Part shown: positions 23,482 to 37,400 of the stretch, in pieces
Numbering within the stretch: position 1 is the first letter of the stretch
How the letters are laid out: the number at the start of each line of letters is the position of its first letter
Assembly: GCA_963969365.1 (NCBI GenBank)
Contig: OZ017754.1
Location: 868,001 to 932,000, forward strand
DNA from: Asterochloris sp. CNOR1
Lineage: Eukaryota > Chlorophyta > Trebouxiophyceae > Trebouxiales > Trebouxiaceae
Length of the DNA stretch: 64,000 bases
Reading direction: 5' to 3'
Made by a program: the position numbers and the translations under genes
The notes under the pieces: generated by a model
What the model saw: only the letters and a program-made list of their open reading frames with translations
The model's database searches: none
What the model was told of the DNA's origin: nothing

Positions 23482-25224
23482 TCACGTCTCGGACTCTGAG
23501 GGCCTCTGCTGGCCGTCCCAGGTGGCCTGCCATTGCCGGTCATAGAAGGTGGCCTCGTCAAACAGCCCCTTCAGCGTGCCCACAGAGGCCTGGTTTCGGA
23601 AGACCAGCAGGGAGACGACTGTCACAAAGATCAGCAGCTTGCCCAGGAAGCTGCTCTGTTGGTCGACCAGGCCGTGGCCAGTCAGCTTGTCCACAAAGTA
23701 GCCGGTGGCATAGCCTACCATGCAGGCCCTGCCATTGATCTTCTCAGCCTGCAGTAGACACCAGGTATTGTCCCACGCCGAAATTGCTGCGGTCATGCTG
23801 TGGAAGCTAGATAGCACTCATCTAGCACCCAGTGGTGTACGCCGCCATGCAGGGCGAGTCACTGCATGCAGGCAGGTAACAGACTTGTGGTGGGCAGTGA
23901 CAATGGCTGCAAGCCTGTGCAGGGCTGCAAGGCAGTGCATCCCAGGCAATGCCAGAAAACAGCAAGCAGCTGGGCAGACTGCTTATGCTGGGCAGCAGCA
24001 GACCCTGGCTCAACCGGGCGGCTCAGGACGCCAGCTGCTCACTTGCCCTGGCTGCTGCATGATGTTGGCAGCCAAGCTGCGTGCTCAATTTGTCATACAG
24101 TAGAAGTGGTGGCAGTTGCTGATTTGCAGGCTTGTCAGCTCACCTCTGGCAGGTGGAAGCGCTGCACCCAGGCCCACCACGGGATCTCGTCTGTGTCAAA
24201 GTTGACGGGATCATCATTGATGCTAGCGACCGGGGCATCCTCCAGCAACTTGCGCCGCCCCATCTCAGCATCAATCACCTGCAGTGCAGGTTGAAAGCCT
24301 CTGAGGGTTGGTGAAGTTGAGCTGACCCCTAGGCGTACCCTCCACATGCAGGTCAGAGCACATCTTGCACACCTGATTGGTTATTGAATCCATGTCTCTT
24401 TTGCAGAGGGTTTTGTTGTCGATGGCATCATCAGATGCACAACCAGTGCAGGCTAGCACGGGAGTCGGGCTCGACCAGGTGAGTTTGGACTGAGGACCAA
24501 TGGCTAGCCTGGCAATGACAGCGCTGGCAGTCCCTGCATGGGCCTGTTGCCAGCAGCCTGCCGTGCTGATGTTGTCATCCCCAATTGAGGCCATCAAATG
24601 TAGTCACAACCACACTCCAGTCCACAGCCAGTGCCGCCTCCTCCTTGGAAGTAGTTTTGAGAAGAGCGTTGACGCTGGCAGGACCAACTGTTAGGGCTGC
24701 AAGCCAGTATCAATCCCCACAGGTACTAAAGCACAGCCTGCCTGTCTCGCCAGACCTGCTGAGGCCACTAGCGACGCCCTGTGCACGCAGTGTCCCCATC
24801 AGCCCTGCCACTTCCCAGCCTCGGCTCTCACCTCATTCCAGTTGGTGCTGCCGTCTGCCTGCTTAAAGTGGTCCAGCTCCCACCGGCCGCCTACCCATCT
24901 GTAGTCTGTGAACCTGCCGTCGAGGACTTGCATTATGGTCTTGGGACCAGCCTGCAATCAGTTGCTCCATGTGCGCTGCACTGCCCCACAGTTGGATATG
25001 CGGAGCCACAAGGGCACACTGATGGCCCTCACCTGTGCTGGGGCAGCCTGAGCCCTAGTCTGACATCTGAGCTTAGTCCTGCTGCAGCTGCAAGGGAGGG
25101 ACAGTCAGTCTGGGACCTAGTTTAACGTTCTTAGGAGCAAGATACCACTGGAGGCGATTGTTGGTCACATTGCACACCTGTGCAGGCAAGGGGGCGCCCT
25201 CAGCTGACTCAGGGAGGACTGCAT
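23482..25224 (-). CDS. LIL3: LIL3, light-harvesting-like protein 3 (plastid), complete, 207 aa, 5 exons
   Basis: Thylakoid LHC-like protein that in plants anchors and stabilises geranylgeranyl reductase and helps late chlorophyll synthesis. Exons on the minus strand: 25178-25224, 25033-25087, 24832-24951, 24144-24278 and 23482-23748. All phases agree, for 624 bases. The first two give a transit peptide (MQSSLSQLRAPPCLHSC, then RTKLRCQTRAQAAPAQ). Then come VGGRWELDHFKQADGSTNW, EMGRRKLLEDAPVASINDDP, DEIPWWAWVQRFHLPE, a chlorophyll-binding-like helix (EKINGRACMVGYATGYFVD), a second helix (LLIFVTVVSLLVF) and the hallmark DEATFYDRQWQATWDG. A minus-strand TGTAA lies at 23338-23342. It is in the same orientation as its neighbours, 199 bases upstream of the cyclase start and 188 bases downstream of the SPP stop. 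Confidence 0.93.
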
Positions 25225-25411
25225 GCTGCTGATGGGTGCGGCAGCAAACGGGACGTGATCTGCTGACCTAACATTCAGAGGATAAGACATCTCAATACTA
25301 CTAACAACAACATTGGTTTGAGGAGTGGGCAGGAATCAGGAGTGGGCAGCAACCAGTGTCATGTAGCTTGCTGGGTCATACAGCAACATTATCTCTGCCA
25401 GAATTGAGAGT

Positions 25412-28198
25412 TCACTTCTTCTTTTCAGACTTGAGTTTCTCCAACGTCTCCATCGCAGAGGGTGCGGTGTCTGTGAACGCCCAGACTTTAGCAAACTCAC
25501 CACGCGAAACAGCTGTTAGGGAGATTGCTGCCAGCGTCATGGGGACTAAGTATAGCAAAGCGGGCTGGCCCAGCTTGGTTATGGCATTTGCTGCAAAGGC
25601 CACCCCCAAACCTAGAATGTATGCCACCTGCAGTGCAAAGGCAGATGCTCAGCAACAGCTTTGAGTGCTGTGCACCAGTGATAACAGCTACAGCTCACCA
25701 TGGTAGGCTTGAAGTAGGTCCTCTGGTGCAGAACAGCATCAGAGATGACACTCTGTGCCTGCTGCACGCTGGCACCCAGCGCCTCCCTGTCCCTTGACGT
25801 TTCAGCATCGGCCACTCGGTCATAAGCAGCATCTGCAGCCTTGGCACTGGCATCGGCCATCTGCCTGCCAGACAGGGCTGGCTGCAGGCAGACAAAGGAG
25901 GGGTGAGGCACAAAAATCACGGCACGCCTTGCGTGGACACAGGCTCAGACAAAACGCTGCAGGCTTGGCAAACAAGAATTGCCATCTGCACAGAGGTGGT
26001 GAAGATCCGTGAAGTGTACCAAACAGGCTCACATCTAGATCAGCCAGCACCTCACTGATGGCTGCAGACGCGGCCTCCGCACGGGAGCGCATGTTGACTG
26101 CCCGTGATGCATCGTAGCGCAGCGCCAGGCAGGCCAGCAGCCCTGGCACAGCCACATCGCCCAAACCTGCGGCGCAGCGGTGCACGGCTGAGCTGCACAA
26201 CCAACCAAGCGTCCTTGCCCAGCCTGTCATGCTGGCTGCAGCTTTAATGCAGGACCCACAGCTGTAGTACCAAGGAGGACATCTAAGCACAAGAGCAGAT
26301 GTGTAAGCGGCACTTTGGGCACCCCTGACCATCCACATCTGGCAGGATGACTCACCTAGGAGGGAAAAGGGGAAGCCGCTGGCCTCACCAACTCCCCCCG
26401 GCATGCGTGGGAACAGCAGGCGTGTAGGCCCTGCGATGAGGTCTGATGTGGCCACCGTCAGCATGACATTGTCGCCAATGACCTTGGGACTGCAACAGGA
26501 GTCATAGTCAGCATGGCCCAGGCAGCCCTTCCTGAGCTGCCTTGCTGTCTCCACAGGCTGCAGCTTGTCAAGCTTGTTTGCGAAGCAGCAGGTCAGGCGC
26601 AAGCCATCACAAGCCAAAACCTGGAGAGTTGATCAGCAGGCACATGAATAAATATTCATGTGAGCAAGACAGTTGCAGATGGCATGTAGGTGCTAACCTG
26701 CCAAAGACCCAGAACACATCATAGAGCAGGAGGCCCGCCAGCATGACGGCGCCTGCCCTGAAGCTTTTCAACCCTAGAAGCTGCAGGCAGGCAGCACACC
26801 GATTGAGTGGCACCATGCAGCCATGCAGCTAGGGCTCACCGCTTGCATGATAGCATGCAGGCAGCATCATGCTTGATAAGCAGCATGCACTGGGGAGAGC
26901 ACATTGCTTTGAGGGGCAGCAAACACAAGTTGATGACTATAGTGCGCCAGTATCAAGCATGGCAGAGAGTCAGACAGCCCAGGTATCACCTGTTTATAAT
27001 TGCAGCTCCCATGCCGCAGCAGGCAATGCAGCCCCACCTGCAGGATGTCTGTGGCAATGAGGCAGGCGAGAAGGTTGTTCAGGCTGAAGTTAGTGTGGCC
27101 GCTCCTTAGGTCAATGGTTGCGGCCGTCAGTCCCACAAGCAGCGTGAGAATGTCGATGGGCGCCCAGGACACGTCTGTCACTGAAGCCCCAGAGTCGTCC
27201 AGGAACCAGCCCTCTGGCACAGTGGTCTGGATGGAGGGGTCGCCAAGGAGGCCAGTCTGTATGAAAAGGCCATCAAAAGTCGCCATTTGCACGGGCTCTG
27301 GTGCAGCACATGCCCGCCGCACGCAGTGGGTTGCCAATGGCAGGCAAAAGGCCCACACAGGATTCAACAAGGATCTGGCCATGTTTGCAAGCTGTACAAA
27401 CCAAGGGCTGCCACATCCTGGGCTGCCACATGCTGGATGGCAGGAAGCAGCAGCATAGACTCACAGCTCTGCGCAGAGGCTGGCGGAGGGCGCCTGCCAC
27501 TGCTATGGATCCAATGAACCAAAAGTAGCCGTTCAAGACTTTGGCAACGTCCAGGTCGGGGAAGAACTTGACTACAAGGTAACCTGCGAAGAGGGCTGCT
27601 GACGCTGCAAATGGTACGAAGGCGCCCTGCAACACAGGGAGAGTGATTGCTTAGAGGACTGCTTGCTGATGTCAAGGTGACAATACTGCTGAAACAACAT
27701 TCCAGACCTGCTGCAATGAGATGGACTGGCGCATTTTGGAACATAGGCCTCTGCATGAGGAAGTCTGCAAGGTCAGAACAACAGCAAACCTTGCCACTTC
27801 TCAACGAATGCAACAAATCTTGACCTGTGAGCGCCAATGTAGATGGTGGCCGACGCTAGAGTTATAAAGTAAGGCAGCTCAATGTGGTGCAGGTTGCGGA
27901 AGCCTGGGATGGAGCCCAATGCTAGCGTGCCTATCAATGCTGTGTACGCCTTCAGCGCATCATCAGAGTCCTGCCACTGCCAGCCTGGCTGAGGCGCCTC
28001 CACACTGCAGGCACAAGGTTCTGAGTCTGGTTGAACCAGCAAGTCTGCCTTGCACTGATTCAGAGTCTGAAGGCCAGTCACCTTGCATCTTTGGTGGGAT
28101 CCGAACCCTGTTGAGCAGAGCAACGACCTCTGAGCCCTGCTCTGCCTCCTCTTCGACGCCTCAGCGTGGCATGCCGACAAGTGTGGGGACTGACACAT
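25412..28198 (-). CDS. SPP: Signal peptide peptidase (intramembrane aspartyl protease, SPP)
   Basis: ER-membrane protease that cleaves leftover signal peptides within the bilayer. Phase-checked exons on the minus strand: 27465-27626, 27038-27295, 26698-26780, 26356-26489, 26033-26166, 25699-25881 and 25412-25627; an N-terminal exon ends near 27825. Motifs: NFSLNNLLACLIATDILQ, GAVMLAGLLLYDVFWVFG (catalytic YD), DNVMLTVATSDLIAGPTRLL, LGLGDVAVPGLLACLALRYD (catalytic GLGD), KLGQPALLYLVPM (PAL motif), and a Lys-rich end EKLKSEKKK that may retain it in the ER. Between the GLGD helix and the last helices lie about 80 extra polar residues (exon 25699-25881), not typical of animal or plant SPP. The start is uncertain: the frame is open up to 28282, and an N-terminal junction (27825 to 27626) does not fit with the simplest donor. 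Confidence 0.88.
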
Positions 28199-28417
28199 GC
28201 CTGCCGGCCCCAACTGACGGAGGCGCCATTCGGTTGCCCATACAGGGCGTTCATGCAGGCTTTGCAGAAAACCAAGCTGCATGTGACTGGGGTTTGAACG
28301 AGGTCTTGCCTGGTCAAACGATCGCCAGTTGCTTAGCCAGACAATTTGTGATCAATTGCTACTATGCTGATACAGTGCTGATATCATCTGGTCAAAGCAG
28401 CATGTCCAGCAGCAAAC

Positions 28418-31400
28418 ATGGTGAGGCACATGCCTGCATCGAAAGCACTTGACGGGCACCCATACTGCAGGCTGACACACCTTGCTGCAGACATGAAGGC
28501 TCTGAAAGCAGAGCTGGAACGTGTGCTGTCAAACAGGCACGGGCTGCAGCAGAGGTTCCAGCAGCGCACTGGGCTGCCTCCAAAGGCAGAGGAGCTCGAA
28601 GAAGAGCTGAGGTATGCCACCCAATGTCAGCTTGCACGGTGCATGCGCATGCGCTGCACTCCATCCGGCGCCCTCGTAAACCTTCCCCATTCTTTGACCA
28701 TGCAGTGGTGAGGCCAGCACGACCAGTGGCATGTATGCCTCCCAGGTCCAGAGCAGCACATGCTCCCCCTGCAGCAGGAACTACCAGTCAGTGGCCAGCT
28801 CTGAGGCGGTGGAGCCTCAGTCTGCAGGGGGGCCAGGATCCGGCACTGGCCCTGAAAGCTTGAGGTGTTCTGTTAGGAGCCTGGAGAGGGTTGGAAGCCA
28901 GCAGAATGTGCCGCCCTGCACTGACAGCAACCTGGCCAGGACCTTTGCTGCCAGGGGGAGCCCCCTGCTGGCTGGCGGCAGTCAGGCTCAATTGCAGGTG
29001 AGCCTGTCAGTAGCAACAACGTCAGATGATGGGCACCACACCTTCACACCCAAGGCGCTGTGAATCGCTTAAACAGGCTCCTTCTTGCATGGGACCTTGC
29101 GAGCTGCTGCATTTTGTTCAGCATATGGCAGCTCCAGGCCGCTTTCAGAGAGGCATGAGTAGTTGCACTAGGTTGCACATGCATTGCAGGAAGCAGCCAG
29201 CCTGGCAGGCCCTGCAGACATTGAGGCTGGCATGCAGTACTGCAGCCCCTCCACCAGCCCAGAGAGCTGGCTGCTAGAGGCTGGGGAGGCACACAGTCTG
29301 CTGCAAACTGGCACAGCACGTCAAGCCGGGGCAGCTGCTGAAGCTGAGGCACACCAATTCACTGGCAAGCCAGCAGTGCGGCCAGCAGGCGGAAGGGGCG
29401 ATATAGGCAGCAGCTTGACAGCCCCAATTGGCGCTGCAAGTGTGCAGACATCGACAGCTGTCCAGCAGCAGGAAAACATTTCAGCAGGCTGTAATAAGCA
29501 AGCAGGGGTTGCTGATGAGGCAAACGCCCATGTCTCCAGTGCCTCTGGCCTTGGTCAGGCAGCTTCGGAGGAGACAGAGCTCAGAATCCCTTTGGCTCCC
29601 ACCAGCAGGCACAATGCCAGCACAGCTGCGGAGCTGGGATTGGGGCATGGTGCGAGGCTGGCAGTCCAGCTGTTCACCAGCCCTGATGGCGCCCATAGGC
29701 TGCACAAGGGGCAGGCCACTGCCCAGGAGCTTGCAGGGCAAGATGCTGCCTTGCAGCGCATTGCTGAGGAGACAGGGCAGCAGCAACAGCCATGGGCGGG
29801 TCCTGCTCCTCCTCCTGCTGCAGCTGCCTCTGGCATGGCAGAGAGCAGATCCAACAGCAGCCTCCCTGGCCCGCCATCATTGGAGGTATCCAGCCACTCC
29901 CCTGGCTGGAGCAGGCCTGCAGTCAGCTCGCCTGGCTTTGAGACGCCGATGGAGGCCAGAATCAGCAGGGCAGGGAGCATGGCAGCAAAGGACGCCACGC
30001 CCAGCTTTCAGACGCCCGCAGGAGGCAGGGCCAGCAGTGGAGGGAGCGCAGCAGCGGAGGCTGTTACCCCCCAGCTGTGGCGCACCAACACTCTGGCAGT
30101 CGCCGGTGGCTTCAGGGCAGATCTGGGGCCAGCCTCTGCCAGGGCAGGGGCCTCAAGCAGCATCAATGCAGCTACCAGCATCGCCTCAGACTTCAGGGCA
30201 GGGATGCCAGTCATCCCAGGCCAGCAGGGCCCTGCAGCGGAGGCTGCTGCATTGCCCCAGGCTGGAGGCCACAGCAGGCACTCTAAAGGCATGGCTGAGG
30301 ACCTGGAGTCAGTCGGTAGCCCTCCCAACACCAATACGCCAATGCGGACGCTGTCTCAGGTACCAGGGCTGTGCTGCAGGACCACCAAGTGGCCCTTGCC
30401 TGCAGCCTAAATCTCCACATGCTTGAGGGATGCCATTGCAAATTGATTTCCTGAAAGCTGAGTGATGCACACTGCGCAGCTTTCAAGGGGTAGGCTGGTG
30501 CTAGGACATGGTGCTGATCGCATGCTGCCGGGGCAGAACACATACAGCCTGCAGCCTGCCCGGCATCTGCATCAGCAAGGTGATTCAAACAGCAGTGTCC
30601 CTTGGACTCAGGCCTGGGCATCATGCAGGCACTAGTAGAGCAGCACCAGCAGGTGTCTCAATACCAAGAGGCACAGCAAGGGGTCCACGGAGGGCCAGCA
30701 GAGGTGGGGACGGATGGTGTGGCCATGCAGCAGCAGGCACAGGCTCTGGAGGCTGCGCTGAGGGGCAGCCAAGCCGTGGTGCAGCACAACCTGCTGGCTG
30801 CAGAGGAAGGCATGGCCACGCTGCTGGCTAGGCTGCGAGGATCAGGGCAGGTGGGAGCCACCTGGATGGGCAAGCAGTGGCTGCGTGCAAGCTTGGGCTG
30901 CCTGGCAATGCTGGAACCCTCTGGGCTGCCAGTACAGCAACATTGTGACTGTTGATTGAACGGCTTGGGGAACCTAGGAAGGAGCTTGAAACTGACTGGT
31001 AATGGATGGCTATTTCCATGACTTGATGCAGCACAATTGTGTGCCAGGCCTCAGGGCTGCCTGACCCTTTCTGCTTTGTGACCCGCAGTCAGCTTCTCCA
31101 GCTCTGCATCAACAGGAGGCAAGGCATCAGCGACATGCCTGCGCTGGAGAGCCTGGGGACCTGCGAAACAGCCAGACACAGCATGAGGAGAGCAGCAGGT
31201 GTGCCCGAATGTGTTGGGCAGTGTATTCTCCGCCAGACAATGGTGGGTTGGCTGGCATCTTTTTTACATTGCAACATCACTGGTCCTGGCCGAGCATAAC
31301 CTGTCTGTTGCTGTCCTTTGTTGTGACACTCCTGCTCAGCAGTTGCTTCCTGCCGGTTGCATGCTCTCCTGAGGCTGCCCTGTCTGACAGCCTTGCACCT

Positions 31401-34400
31401 GAGCACACAATGCATTGCAGGACTGTGCTGCAGCTGCAGCAGGATGTGAGCAGCTTGAGGGCTGAGCTGCAGCGGGCCAACATGCAGCCCCTCATTGAAG
31501 TGACTTCGGCCCAGTGGCACGTCGATGCCATGACCCAGCAGATGCGCATGCAGCAGCAGCAGCAGCTTTCCATGGCACACACGGACTTGCATGCAGTCAC
31601 TGTGCAGCTTTCTGAGCAGACTGCTGCGGCCCACAGCGCCATTGAGCAGCTTCAGAGGTGCCAGCTGCACCTGTCAGAGCAAGAGGCAGTCCACAGCAGC
31701 CAACTGCAGGCCGCGCAGGAGCAGCAGCAGGCTGCCGCTGAGCAGCTGTCCCTGGCGCAGTGCCAGCTGCACGAGGCTAGAGAAGGCCACGCCGCAGAAG
31801 TGAGGCAGGCAGCTGCGCAGCGCCAGGCCATGCAGCAGCAGCAGGACGAATTGCAGCAGCAGCTGCACAACATGCTGCACAGGCATGAGGCGGAGCTCAG
31901 AGCCCTGCAGGCTGCTGGAGAGGCTGCCTCAGATGAGGCTCAGCGCCTGCAGCGGCAGCTGGATCAGGAGAGAGCCTCGCAGGAGACCGCGCACAAGGTG
32001 AGTAGAGCAGGGACTGCCTCCACATACTGGCACGCATGACAGGACACAAGTGAGCAATGCAGGCACTGCTGCCACACACAGGGCACATATGACAGGCCAC
32101 ACCTTGACAACATAGGCGGCCTGCCATAGGCACAAGACCATCCCAGGAATATCATCAAGTCCAGTGTCTAGGTGCTTTTGTGAGCATGGCAGATGCAGCA
32201 GATCAGATGCCTGATTTGCTGGCCACAAGTACTGCCAAGGACCGGCTACAACTGCCAGCATGCCCTGCAGACATGGCAGCAGGCGCTCAGCCACCAACAT
32301 GCCGCTGAGGTGGGGGAGCTGCAGGCCCAGCTGCATGAGAGCGTGGCCCTTCTGTCAGAGGCGGAGGAGCAGCTCAGGATGCGCGATGACGAGCTGACTG
32401 CCCTTCAGGAGAGCCTTCCTGCGCATGACGGCAGCCCATCTGGTAGGCACTGTACAACACAGCAGCAGCTTGGGCTGTGGCTGCCCTGCAGTGTACATCT
32501 TCAGACCTCCTGGCTACATGGTGATATCAGTGTGGCAGAGGAGCAAAGGGTGGGCGCTGACTGCCCCGCAGCAGCCCGCTGCACCCTGCCATGTCACTCA
32601 AGCAGGAGCTCATGTCGCGAATCAGGAGCGGCTCAGCCAGCTTCCAATTTTCACACAGTGCAATGTTCAACCCTTGAGCACCTCTCGCTAACTTGCTGCT
32701 GATTCACGTGCAGACCTCCTCGGCAGCCAGCCCCACAGTCCAGGGAGCACCCTGGAGCAGCAGTGTCTGGAGGCCAGCCAGGCAGATGGTGCTGCTGAGC
32801 AGTCTGAGGAGCAGCAGGCAGGTCAGGGCAGGCTGGCGGTGGAATCTGGGGTGCAGACTGAAGAAGCGGCGCCTGGCTCTGGCATGGAGGAGCTCTGCAG
32901 CTGCTGCGAGCTGTTGCGGGCACAGTTGAAGGGCGACCGGCTAAGCAGGGCAGCTGAGGTGCAGCAGCTCGAGGACGGCCTGAAGCGGCAGCACCGGGCA
33001 GAGCTGGCAGATACACAGGCGCAGTTGCAGGCGAAAAGTGACCGCCTCTGCCAGGAGCTGCAGAGGGCTCAGGCAGAGCTGGCTGACAGCAGGGAGGCCT
33101 GTAGCCAGGTAGGATAGCAGACTGTGCCTGCCAGCAATGCAAACACTGTCAGATATGCTGCTGAGCCTCTTCTTCAGCAATTTAGCATATACTGCATCAT
33201 AAGGTTCCAGCAACTCATTGAATGATGGGTGTTTCACTGAACCTGCAGCATAGGCCAAAACGAAGGCTGCTAATGCCAAGCAGAACCCAGAACCTGATCG
33301 CTCCCTGCAGGCAGAGGCAGCTGCCGCCAGATCTATGCAGCTCGAGGGCGAGACACGCCTTCAACTGGCTGAGGCAGAGCGTGCTGTGCTGGAGGCAGTG
33401 CTCAAGGCCTCTGAGACGCAGAGCCTGCTCAGCGCTGAGCAGCAGGACAGGACCAGCTCTGAGACCCTGGCTCAGGAGCTGGCCGCCAGGCAGCAGGCTG
33501 ACCTGCAGGCACTGCAGGACCAGCTGGCTGCAGGGCGCCAGGAGGGTGGTCAGCTGCAGGCGTCCCTGCATGACCTCCGGCAGGACCTGCACGCTGCCCA
33601 GGCCCAGCTGCAGAGCTCTGAGGAGGCACTCGCGGTCCAGCAGGCCGCCCTGCAGGCTGCCCACCAGCGGGCTGCTGAGCTGGGGCTGGAGTGCGAGCAG
33701 CTTCGGCGGGAGCTGCAGGGTGCTGAGGAGCGGCACCGGAGGCACAGTGCAGAGGCAGCGCTGGTGGCACAGCAGCTGGCTGCATCTCAGGCAGATGCTG
33801 CCCTTCTGAGGGAGCAGCTTCAGGAGAGCTCGGAGCACCAGCTCCAGCAGCAGGCGGAGCTGTTGCGCCTGCAGAGGGAGCTAGATGATTCCAGCCAGCA
33901 GCAGCAGCGCTCTGAAGAGGAGCAGAGGGCGCTGCATGGTCAGCTGGCTGAGGCACATGCTGCAGCGCAGGCAGGGCAGGCACATTTTGAGGAGGCCGCT
34001 CGCCAGGCACAATCTAGTCGCCAGGAGCTGCAGACTCTGCAGCGTGAGCTGGCTGCTGCTCAGGGTGAAGTGGAGTGCCTGCAAGGACAGCTGCAGGCTG
34101 CGAGCTCTCAAGAGCACCTTCTGCAGACCCAGCTTCAGGATCTGGAGCAGCAGGTGGCTGGCTCCCAGCAGCAGGCAGCAGAGCTGCAGGAACAGCTGCA
34201 GGCAGCAGGGGAGCAGCGGGGCAGCCATGAAGCAGAGTCGCAGGTATGAGACAGTGCAGCTTGTAGCTGCTGGCAGGGGTCAATTTGTGGGCTGGCCCTG
34301 TGGCCTTGCGTTCCAACCAGCAGACTCCGCCACTGCCAGTGGTGGTATTCCAAGATCCACGTGCTGTTTTGATGCCTGCCACCGCCGCTTCAGGGCAAGG

Positions 34401-37400
34401 AGGCCTTGCAATGCTGTGTCAGTCAAGGGCTGTTCTTTTTGGCCTGGCAGCCTCAACTTCGAGCAAGGTCCTGTGCCCAAACCCAGCTGCATCTTCTCAT
34501 GCACGTGCAGGTGCTGCTGCAGCAGGTGAGGGAGCTGCAGGGTCAGCTGCAGGAAGCTCGGGAGCAGCAGAGCACCCATGAGGCAGAGTCTCAGGTGTGC
34601 AGGGCAGCACCACGCTTTGCAATGGTGCTGCGCCTGTTGAGTCATGCACTGGGTGCAAGCAGAACGTACATGCCTCAGCTGCTGCATCCCGCCAGGCTGC
34701 AAGGCTGCATCCCATACAAAGGTCTCCTGATGGAGCAGAATATGATGCCCGCATCAGCAGGTGTGCTGCCTTGCAGATGCAACAGCAGCAGCCAGGCAGC
34801 CAGGCTGATGCACCCTACCATCCCTCCTTGCCCACAAAACTCACTCTCTGCATCTGCTAAAGCAGGAAAGACCACTTTCATCAGCACCATTCATTCTGTC
34901 ATGCAGGTGCTGCTGCAGCAGCTGGCGGGGCAAGCAGAGCGCACTCAGCAGCTGGAGGGCCAGGCGCAGCAAGCGGAGGCTGTGCAGTCGGAGCTGCAGA
35001 CTGGCCTGGAGATGACTGGGGCACGCCTGTGCCTAGTGCTGGCAGCCTGGATGTGTACAGTGGCCGCCAAGCACAAGGTGGGGTCCTGTTCAGCCATGTG
35101 TAGTGCACCACTGGCAGCCTGATCGTGTGGGTGGCTGCCAAGCACAGGGTAGGTCCAAAAACTGGAGTGCCAATGTTGGTGGTGCTGGCGGCCTGCTTGT
35201 GCACCTGGGACCCCAGCATCAGGCCACAGAAAGGTCTACAGCGGCATGTGGCTGGTGGTGGCAGCATGGCGGCCTGACTGTACATGGCGGCCAAGCTGAC
35301 TGATTTCTCCCTCGTCTGCCACAAGTAGCTTGAAGGGCTTCAACAGGGTTACCATTGCCATCATGGCAGTTGTGTGCGGTGGCGACAAAGCACAAACTTC
35401 ACATGCACAAGCGGTCTGAAGCTGGTGTGGGTCCCTGGCTCACCCCCGCAAAGAGGAGTTGCGCACATGGCGTGTCAGCTTGTGATCAGCAAGCCTGTGC
35501 TGTGGAACTCATGGTGTTCCAAGTGACGTGCTAGGGGTGTGACTGATGTGTACTGAGGTTTGCTAACCTGTGCGATTACAGGCCGAAGTGGGCTGGGCAG
35601 ATGCCACAGCCAGAATCCATGCTGTCTGTGCGCCCTCTCACAACTCGCTCAGCTGCAGCGCAACAGCATCTCCTCTCAGGCAGCCCGCTGCCCAGGTGAC
35701 GACCCGCTACCTTGTCTTTTGTAACCTGCCCCGCATGCATCCCCAGCTTCATTAGCTGTGCGCACCACTGTCTGCATCCCGTTTTTGCAGCATTGGTAAA
35801 CTTGTGCAGCCAGCCTGGCACTGACTGCAAATAGCAGCTGCAGATCTTACAGAATACTTTGTTCAAATAGAGGCACCCATGCTACTCTGCAGGAGGATCA
35901 GGTGCTGGTTCACAGCACGCCCAGCTCCCCAGCAGCCCGCCCCAGCCTGTGCCTAAGAGCTGCAGGCGAGGTCATGTCTGTGCAGCTCCCAGGCCCAGCA
36001 GGCACCAGCCCCTTGCCTGGCACAACAGCCAGGCCCTGGAGGCCTGAGCAGAGCCAGGGCCTTCTGTCAGATGAGCGCACCGCTCTGGGGCGCCAGCAAC
36101 ATGCACAGGCAGCGGCAGCGGGGCCAGCCGCTGGGCTGCTCCTGTCAGAGGGTGTCCTCCAGGAGAAGAGCGTGACACCGGAATTTTGGGGCAGCAGCAG
36201 CCGTCGGCATTCCCAGTCGCCTGCTTGGCGGCTCAGTGCCAGCCAGCAGCAGCAGTGGCAGGCAGGGCCAAGCCAGCAGAAAAGCGGCAGCAGCAGTGGC
36301 CGTGCAGAGAGGCCACGCCAGCCCAGCCCTCTGCTGGCAGCTGCCCGGGCCAAGGCTGCTGCTGTAGAGGCACAACACCACCGTGAGTTGGCCTGGTCTG
36401 TCTTGCACACAGCTTGCAATCTCCTGCTGAGCTTTTCAAAGATTAAAAGCATTGTTGGTTCCGCCTTCCCAGTCGTTGCAGGCTCTTCTCTGCCTCAGTC
36501 AACGTGTCTGCTTTAGAGTTTCCTTGTGTGGTGCACGAGCACAGCTGCTGATGGCCTGGTGACCTCACCCAGCAGTGCCAACGACTGCCAAATCCTTGCC
36601 AAGCAAACTCAGGCAGCTACAGCAGACCACCTATCACGCTGCGTCACCCCTGTGCCCTGCAGTGCGCAGCAGGGCCGGGCGGGCTGGGCCCCCAGCCCAG
36701 CTGTCAGGCTGGACGCCTCGCACCCATGTCTCGCCCCATAGGCGCATGTCCTTGAGCTCAGAGCCCTCAGCCACAGGCTGTGCTGGCAGGGGGCCTGTGC
36801 CCGCTCAGCTGCTGGTTGCCGCCAGCTGCACATCTGCAGCGCAGACAGGCAGGGCCAGCAACAGTGCGGGCAGGCAGCAAAAGCAGGTCACTGGCAGACA
36901 CAGGACTGTGGCTGCCGCCAGCAGCCCTGCCCCTTCGCTGGGCAGCAGGTCGGCTGAGAGCGCCTCGGGAGCCAGTACCAGCAGCAGAGGCCAGTCCAAG
37001 GCGCCTGCAAGGCGCCTGGCAGCAGCGCTTGCTGCGGACAGCAAGATGGTGGTGCGGCGCAGCGCAGGCTCCGGCAGCCGAGCTGCCAACACCCAGGCAA
37101 CCAGCAGCGGCAAGGCGCGTGCGCTCAAGAGGTGCAGAGGCTGAAGACACTGGCCGTGTTGCTGTGTGACATCGCTGTGCAGGCTGCGTGGAGCAGGCCT
37201 CAGCAATGCTCAGCCGGGCACCAAGCAGGCACCCTCAGCTGACAGCACAGGGGCTGGCAGGGGCAGAAAATTTGGGGCTGTGTGCAGTTGCCTGGTGCTG
37301 TGATGGGCATGGTTCTGAAGATGTGCAGAGAGCACACCAGCAGCAGCAGCGCCATGGCGAAGGGTGCAACAGCCTGTTCTTGTGATGTTCATTGTGCTGC

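Noticed and set aside
29428-30426. 332-residue plus-strand frame overlapping the coiled-coil gene linker exon
   Set aside because: It overlaps exon 29190-30359 in another frame. The phase-consistent 18-exon model uses the other reading, and this one is Arg/Pro/Ser shadow sequence.
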